From assembly GCF_001625305.1 (NCBI RefSeq), contig NW_017804087.1, positions 1,715,138 through 1,779,137 on the forward strand: 64,000 nt of DNA, in the 5' to 3' direction. Both the position numbers and the translations under genes were made by a program. A model generated the notes under the pieces. The model did not search any database and was not told the origin of the DNA. It saw nothing but the letters and a program-made list of their open reading frames with translations. This DNA comes from Branchiostoma belcheri (taxonomy: Eukaryota > Chordata > Leptocardii > Amphioxiformes > Branchiostomatidae). Below, in pieces: positions 52,601 to 61,600 of the stretch; position 1 is the first letter of the stretch, and every line of letters begins with the position of its first letter.

Positions 52601-55600
52601 AGAAGAAAGAGGAGAAGAGACAAGAAGAAAATCAAATTATATATTTCATATATTGTATGGAGTGAAACAAAATTATGGGACTATCATAGAAAGCCCTCAT
52701 GAAGAGATACGAATGATATATCTAATGCTACCTAGTGATGCCTTGTGAATTCAATTTCATTAGAAACGTTATGCAATTTAGATGTAGGAGAAGATATTTG
52801 GTCTAGAGATTCCCAAACACTGCATTGACTTATTGTTATACTTATAGTGATATCATCCACCTATCAAATAATGTAGCCGCTATACAAGCAGTTTGCTGGC
52901 AGTAATTTAGATTATTGACACGGCGACTGTGAGTCTAGTAAAGTTATGAAAGTCAACATGATGACCTTTTCAGAAGATTGTCCATGTTAGCACGGATATC
53001 CTGATATGTACTAAGCCTCGATACCAGGTTTTTTTCCGGGGCCAAAAAATACTACAATCCACAATTGTACCAGTTTGATTCAAATGAATAAGTTATTAAA
53101 AAAACTCTTTGCACACCTATAATGATCGCCAAGCAATGGGGAGCTTAAACTTAGCGTAACAACCAAGCAATTCGCTCGTATGATTCCAATTGCACTTACC
53201 CTGGTCAGATTTCAAATCTGACTGAAACATTTTGGTGATAGGGCTCACATGTTTCAGATTCATTTGTAAAATTTATGTAAAAAAAAAAGCCATCAAGTGC
53301 CAACTACCTAAGTTTTAGATCATAAAAAACACACATTTGCATGGGGATTCCAACCTCTTTATTGTCCAAATAGTCCACAACTAGAAATTCTATACGGCGG
53401 AAACTATCGTGAATGCATGACCCAAAGATACACCTCTGAACCCTCAAGACCACATACAATATAAGACAGTTCCTTAACATTGATTAGCTGCACAACCAAA
53501 ATATGGCTGACATCCTGTTATCAACAAAATAAAAGGACTAGACCCTTGCCTAACCTAACATCCAGCTTCCCCAAAACCATTCCAAATGAAAAAGTTTTAT
53601 TTGGTTTCAGAATGTGTTAATTATCTATCTGTCTTTGCCCAAAAACAGCGCACTAAAGCAGGAACTGGAAGCTTGGCATCCAGGCTAGGCCATATCAGGA
53701 CACACAGCCAACTTTTGTAAAGGTCAACGGGTCGACTTTCATGAGCTTTCCCGGTATGAAAGAGTCGTCTGTAACGGCACGTTGTCCAATCATCTTGTTT
53801 TTAAGTTCGTGACAGTCTCATCCTAGGCGCGCATTTACTGATGCTTTATTCATGAATACCCGGCTGTAAGTGAGGTCTAAATGGAAACTGAAATGAGAAT
53901 GTCATGGCTGGAGGCAACCACAGAGAAGGCTTACGGAAATTTGGCCAGTTGGTGGTCTAACTCTACCGTGAAATATGGGTAGGATTCGCCATAAGACCGT
54001 CAAAGAGCAAAACGACGCTATCATAGCTTGCACTTGTGAACCTCGCGGAAAATTGCGGAAATTTGGCCCTACAGTAGTGATTTATTTTCCCCGGGTGGCT
54101 GAGAAAAGTCGATGAAAGGGAAGGAACCCTGCCAAGAAACTCTGCAGGTCTTTACAGTATGGGGGTACTTACCGGCACTGCACGAAAACATATCTTTGAG
54201 CACACATTAAAGATGCGTAAGGTACAGGTGAAGAAACGGGACCTTTACGCATGCTTTAAGGTGTGTGTAAACAGAGGATTTCATGCAGTGTATGGTGCTC
54301 ACGTCACGTGTTCTATCTACGGAATACGATATTAAAGCGTAACTTTAAAGCAGGTTTGGGATATTGGATTGCATCTCTGGGAACGTTGCAGTCTGTATAA
54401 TATTACAAGAACTTTGATACGCACGCGGTATAGTCACCGTATCATGGCTTTATATTTGATATTCTTACCAACATTTCTGTGATATTGTATGATTGGTGGG
54501 GATTATAGGGTGAGTAAGTGCGTGCTCCTATTTGACACATCACTACTGTCGCATAAAACAAGCTATGGTGTGCATATATCTATTATAGTAAACGCTTGTT
54601 AGAGATTTCCAAATACGGCCGCCAACTTGAATTGTACTCGCGCGAGAGCACATTTGAACGGGACCTCGCGTGAGTTTGCACCAGAGCGTGGCTAGGACGG
54701 AATTACCAACTTTACATGGGCTTGGGATTAAACTACAGAGGAAAGTGTGGTAGATACAATGGAATGGTACAGGTGGCGTTGTATCAAAAGTCTTGTGGGG
54801 TTCTCCATTTCCATCTGCACAGGAAACTGGTTCCAGACGAGGATGACCTCAGCGAAGTTGAACCGGATGCAGTTCCCACGGAGGTCCGTGATTGGTTGGC
54901 GTCGACCTTCACGCGACAGATGCAGGTTTCCACGAGAGCAAGGACGGAGAAGCCTCGTTTTCGCTCCATTGTCCAGGCCGTCCGAGCATGTAACAGAGTA
55001 GACAGGTGAGATCATTGTAACAGTTATAATTATTGGAAAAATATTTTATAATATTAATGTAATAAACAGGAAAATGAGGATCTCATATCTCACTGAATTT
55101 TAAAAAGTCTTATTCATTATTGAGAATTTCTATATCTTGAATGTCTATTCATTTTCCCGTTGGCTAACATTACCATAAGGCAATAGAAAATTGATAACAG
55201 GAAATTAGATTACCTTATCTATGGGACATTTCACCTAACTTCCTGTTAGCAGTGCCTATAGCAGAGAGGCTAACTCAAATAGACACACCGAAAACAAAAT
55301 TTCCGTAATATATGTGAGGTAACAAAAGTAAATATATTGCATGTAGCTTACTGTATATAATTATACATCCGAAATCCTTATAGTATTTACAATGTTGTAA
55401 ACGTGTATCTATTGACCCAACAGGCTATGCAGAAAACTGTCTGGATCGGGTGTCAACTACCCTCCTGGTGTGGTCAACTTGCTTAAGGTGGGTACCATCT
55501 TGGTTTGCCATCTTGGTTTTACTGCATCAGCATATGCAAATGTACACCTGGTCGTAATGGCTTAAACCAATGGTTTACACTCTAACAAACTACATCTGCC

Positions 55601-58600
55601 AGTTTCCATCATGATTCATTTCATCACTCCTACAATAAAACAAAAGAACTTCACCTCCATTCAATTAACTGTTAGAAATTAGATCCTCGGTGTAAATTCT
55701 ATACCTTTTAGTAGGTCACTGTACTTGAGCGTGTACAGTATTATGTACTAGGAGATTTGAAGCAGAGGTTGGGATTAACATTCGACCCGTTCCACATTCA
55801 CATCGTGGCCCCTATTAGCCTTCCAGACGTAGACATGGGTAGTCATGATAAGGAACCCATTTGAAGAACTTTAGTGGCCGTGTGACGGTGCATACAGATA
55901 CGAGTGAGGAGACACACATTCAACCCGCAAGAAACTTGCCATATTTTCTTCTTTTTATAGCACGTAGAGTCAGTCTTTGAATGAAAAATGACTTAACCGT
56001 CATCATCACTGGAACAGCAGGGCCACGAAGAGCAAGATAAATGTCGTTGAATTCAAATTTCCGAATCCACTCACGCTAACCAATGAAATGAATAGATAAA
56101 GTTCATAAAGCCCCTCTAATTCGGACTTGTTGGCGAGATGTTCATGGAAAGAGGGCTATATATATTCAGGAAAAACTCTTGCAAGAAGTCAAGAAATATA
56201 TTTGTGAATTTTTTTCTTTTATTGATTGTCGTAATTTTCTTGCCGATGTACAGCAAATAGGAAATGAAATATCCCTTTCTGGGACCTTTGAGCTAACTTC
56301 CTTACTGTAAAAAAACATCCACATGTCTTATAATATTGAATAATATTGCAAATATTGAATTATATATAAGCATTGTATCTAATCTTTGGATACAATACTT
56401 TTCAGTTCATTGTGAGGAATACTGTAACAGTTTGTTTTATAAATTCCCATCATATTTGCAATCTTGCCCGTCAGCAATGTGGTACACTAGGTAATAAAGA
56501 AAGTCAGATGGGGCATAAAGAATTGAATAACATGGAAAGGAGACCCCATTCACAATTATTCTTACGTAAATTCCTAAGTAGATTCCTACGTAGTCTCAAG
56601 AATTCTGTTCCAAACAATTTGCCCATTTACCATTCAGTAACCAAAGTGGCCCGCCTTAATGAATTATTCCCAGAGACGTCATACTGAGATCTTAAGCCTT
56701 CCTCCGCTCCTGTCTTTGCATAGATATGAAGATATTAGAGAAGAAAGGAATGTCTCGTTAAGGAGCGACGCACGACGTCTCAATAAGCTTAGAAATTCCT
56801 AATTAATAACTTCCAGGCTTTCAAAAATACGTCAAGCCCACACAGTTCAGTATTATAGTAATTATGACAGTGCATGGTTTACAGAAGTTAATTATAGATG
56901 TTGTCACGAAGAACATCATTTTTTGTCACCTTCTAATGATTTTGTGTTGAACCTTTATGTATTTTGTACCATGTTTAATCAAAAATGTATAATGTAGATT
57001 TAGTTGGACTGTCAATTCATTAAGAATGTAATCTGAAACTGTATGTTATATATTTTGTCTGACCCTTTAATACCTCTTCCCTCATGACCTCAATGAAAAG
57101 AGGCATGTTGGCCGATTTAAGCTTCTTATAAATAAACAATACTTCAAGCAAAAAAAAAACTCAAGCAAATTGTTCACATCATTTACACTTACTACATATA
57201 TAAGACAATATTATATATAACTTAGTCAATGTCACAATGCAATCAAGATTGGCATTATTGTAATGTATTAAGTGTTAAACAACACTGAGCTTATGCTGCA
57301 GTTTTTCTATCATTTCAAACATCCGTACTTGTCAACAGAACCTTGATGACTGGTCCTTTGATGTGTTTGCGGTGAACGTAGCCTCCAACAACCAGGCACT
57401 GAGATACGTCGCCTACGAGGTCCTAAAAACCTACGACCTGCTAGTCAAGTTCAAGGTAAGTTTAAGAACTTAAAATGACAATGACAGTGACAATTACAAT
57501 GAACTTTATTGCATCTTGATGCCCCACATAGGCCAAATGAACTAGGATAAGGGTCCAAGGGTATTACACCTGTTCCTTCTACAAGTCTATATCTACATGA
57601 TCTCTTAATACAAATGTATATATATATATATATATCATTATGGGCTTTCTGGGCAGGTGGAGATTATATCAAAGAACAAAATTGTTTGCATTCATCAAAA
57701 AGGACATTACTAGTATATAGTTTGTTTACAAAAAAATACAAAGTTTAAGAACAATAGGTTCCTAAATTGCCACCTTACCATGAATACAATAAATTCAAAA
57801 AACACAATTATCAGACCATGTTCATGTAATGTAGAATAAGTACTACTGGTTAATCTGATAAACATTACCTTATATTGGAATGTTTGTATGAAAGTATAGT
57901 AATACTAAATTAGACTTCAGTGCTTTTAGCACCATAAAGGATCATCTCCAGATACAGAGAAAATTCTTACAGTTATACCTTCCTCATAATCTCCCAGCAG
58001 ATTCCTCCGGGGGCAAGGCAGTATTAAATTGGCCACTAGTTACCATTGACACGTATCAGGCAACTAGTGGCCAATTTCATATAGTCTTACCCCGGAAGGA
58101 ATCTACATTGAGATTATCTTCCTGCATTACAATAATGCTCGCAGAACATTTCTTGCCCTTGAGACTTTTCTGGGCACACTGCATGAAATTAGGCATTCCT
58201 TGGAGCATGCATTCTGTTTCGTCTCTCAAAAATTGAATGTTAATACCTTAGGGTATGCATTAAGATTGGATTTTTTGCAGTGACATTTTTTATGTTTGTT
58301 TTATGAAGAAAACATATAGTTTTTGCTTTGTTCCCTCTTCTTCCTCTTCTTCTTCTTCCTCTTCCTCTTCTTCTTCTTCTCCAAACAAATAAGGTCAATG
58401 ACCTGAACCAGACGTCTGTCACCATGCTAGTGTTGGGTTACATCATGTTGTAATTTTATAGCAGGAGGGATTTAGACTCCAGTCTGACCACATATATATG
58501 CATATATATGAATGTGTTTGAGTAAGGTTTGAGTAAGAATTAACAGAGCAGACCATATATGCGAAGAAAAACATTATGCATTTGCTTTGCAAATGTTACC

Positions 58601-61600
58601 GTTCTAGTTTTGTTTTCTTTCCCACACAGATCAACTCTGGGGTGTTGTTTAAGTTCCTGGACGCGTTGGAGAGCGGATATGGGAAGCACAACAACCCCTA
58701 CCACAACCAGCTTCACGCCGCTGACGTCACGCAGACAACACATTACCTGCTGTACTCCACAGGACTCGTGGTACGACATACATGCACAAAATCAATTCTT
58801 TACGCACAACTTAAAGCATGCGTTAATGTTCCGTTCACTTGCGTGTACGTTTACGCATTCTTTAAGATACTCCAGTACAGGTTTCCTCCTCCTTGGTGCT
58901 GAATCCATGGCTGCTTTACCACGACATACACCCTTAACACTGCACGACATTATATCTTTAAGCAAAACCACAAAGCATGTGAAAAGGTTCACGTGAGAGA
59001 AGAAACGGAATCTTTACACCATGCTTTAAAATGTGTGCAAAGGATGGCTTCTGTGCTGTGTAAGCTCCTGCCACATAGTCAGAACCTTTTGGCTGAAGTT
59101 TGGGAGCAGTCTGATAAGATTTATACCTAAATTTCTATACGAATCGAATCGAATTTGAGATAAATTTGAGTCAAGGGGGAAAACGAATTATTCCAATTGT
59201 TGGTTGAGAACTCAGGTACAGGTAAATTTATGGCTGTTTCTTGTTCTTTTCTGACGTGGACCAGGTATTACATACTTAGCACGTCCTCTAGATAATCAAT
59301 CATTGTGTACATCGTGTATAGTCTGGGCATTTTTCTTCTGTCTGCAACACCCACGGTAGTCGTATGTTAAGTCTGGTAATACTAGCAGTCTAGCACCCAT
59401 TTCACAGTTTACACCTAAGGCCATGTTGATTTGATTATATGGATGACATCCTCTGGGAACCCGAAAACTGATGCGAGCGTCCTAATAAAAAAAAGTTTTG
59501 CAAAAAAAAAAAAAGTTGCTTTCACTATGAAATCTACGTGGTCATGAAGGTTGAACAAATGGCACAGAATATGTTATGGCGAATAATCTACTCTTCGAAT
59601 TCATTTCTTTACATTTTTGTCTTTTTTCCTTTGATTTTGGCATTCTACGACATTGGTATCGTTTCTAAATGTTTTCCTTGCAACTTATTGTATATTTTTG
59701 CTCATTTAGCAACTTTTTTGCACGATTTACAGTATGGTTGAAAACTATTTTTTGGGGGGGGGAAACGGCCGAAAATTCATGCGCGCGCGGATGTCATCCA
59801 TATAATCAAATCAACATGGCCTAACCTGGCAGCTTGTTCTGTACCCTTTCTATCTAAAAGGTGAAGCAATTGATCCCGATAGCCCTGTTGTGTGTAATGG
59901 ATTTGGTAAGGAACTGTTCGAACGCGCGGCTCGGACAGAAAACAAATTGTCCGTAACCGCCAAGCCGTCGTCTGAAGTTGATAAGGTGTGAACTCTGGCA
60001 GGCATTGGTGTTGTAGAACTGACGTCAAGAAGAAAAGAGAAACTGTTGGATTAATGGGAAGAGTAGTCTGGTGTCCACTCTACCTTGCTTCTGGCGGGTT
60101 TTCTTCTGCAGTAGTTCCCTGCCAGTTCAACTTGGCACATCGGTTGGAGTTTTGCACTACGGGAATTGACCCCTACTATAGTACATGGTCCTGTCCTTAG
60201 TGCTGAAATGTGTCCTACCCTATACTCTGTTGTCCTTTAGAATGTATTACCACTGAGCACTAAACACACTCCGGTCACACTACAGCATTGATCAACCATA
60301 TTTTAAAGGCACTCAATGCAGTTTCAGGGTGACAATACAAAACTATTCTGGATGAGGAAATCTGTCTGATGTTGGCATTTTCTGCCATTTTGTAGACAAT
60401 ATTTTGTCATCATTTCATACTTTCGTCATCGTTCCATGTATCTGAAATATACATTAAACATGCTACGTGAGGAGTCTCTCCATTTTTGGTACCAAACACA
60501 ACCAGCCAAAGATACAGTACAAGCAACCATTTTCCGCCAGTGACATCACATTTTTGCCTTACAAGTATCAGTATGCTATATGGGATAGGGTTGATTTAGA
60601 ATACTACATTAAAGAATGACCAGAAAATTGACTTTGAAAATTCAGTTTTGCCGCCCAGGAAATTTGCAAAAAAACTCATACAGGCCAAGATACTCCTCCC
60701 GATAAGACTAGTTGAACTGGACAGAGGGGATTGTCTACAGCCCCGACGTAAGTTCGCCCGAACTACGGTAGACTGGATACCAGGCTATGGGAAAAAGGGA
60801 GACACGGTAGATTTATTTTCTACAAAAGGAAACAATCACAGACTCCGGATCAAAGACCGTATTACGTGGTAACATCTGAATATATATACTACCATTTATT
60901 TTACTCCCGTGGCTACTAAATCATACGTTTGGTAGCAACCTTGTATTAGAAGATCAGGAAGATTATGTAGATGGATTACGGAGAAATATCCAATCTTTTT
61001 CGGGTCGATGATTCTCGCGATGAGTTTGCCCTAACCAGAGTGTAATTTTCGTCTGTCTTAATCTGCGGGTTGATCTCCATATATCTCTGGAACAAATGCA
61101 ATTTTCTTCCCAAGTCCCTTCGTCTGCCCTACCATTCAATTTCTTTCTAGAAAATTAAGCGGGCTGAAGGACCCCGGTTTTTGCCATTTTTTACCCGTTA
61201 AAGGCACCCAAAGCGATTACAGGGCAGGAAAAATTCAATTTCATGGTCATTTTTCTAATATAGGATTTTGTCTCAATCCTACCGAATGGCTTACTGATAT
61301 CATGAGGCAGAAATCTGATATTGCTGATGAAAAACGGTCGCTTGTTTCGTATCGTAGGTTGCTACCAAAAAGTAAAGGGACTAATTCTCATGTAGCTTGT
61401 TTCTCGGCAAAGGCTTCACGTATGAAATGATCATGAAAATGTAAATGTCAATATCACCATTACCTATGCATTCACCCAGTACCTACGAATGTCACCCAAA
61501 GGTATGAACGTGGAAATTGTATCAAACAGGATTAGATTTTCATTCATGTTGTTTTAAACACAGCAATGGTTGGCGGATGTTGAGATCCTGGCGGTCGTGC

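Larger units (their letters stand above)
49679..54822 (+). other. PDE1: Intron 4
   Basis: Contains a direct repeat of 80-bp spacing (ACAGTACATGCGGCTTACTA at 49924 and 50004), a repeat fragment at 52425-52500 shared with 29550, and the foldback MITE at 54176-54290. Between 50050 and 52420 and between 52705 and 54175 I see no supported feature. Confidence 0.55.

Noticed and set aside
52307-52702. 131-codon open frame
   Set aside because: Overlaps a dispersed repeat shared with 29550, and the basic C-terminus comes from an AGA-rich stretch.
54728-55015. 95-codon antisense open frame
   Set aside because: Shadow of PDE1 exon 5 on the opposite strand.
58559-58996. 145-codon open frame on the + strand
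   Set aside because: It is a different-frame reading across PDE1 exon 8 and two transposon copies.
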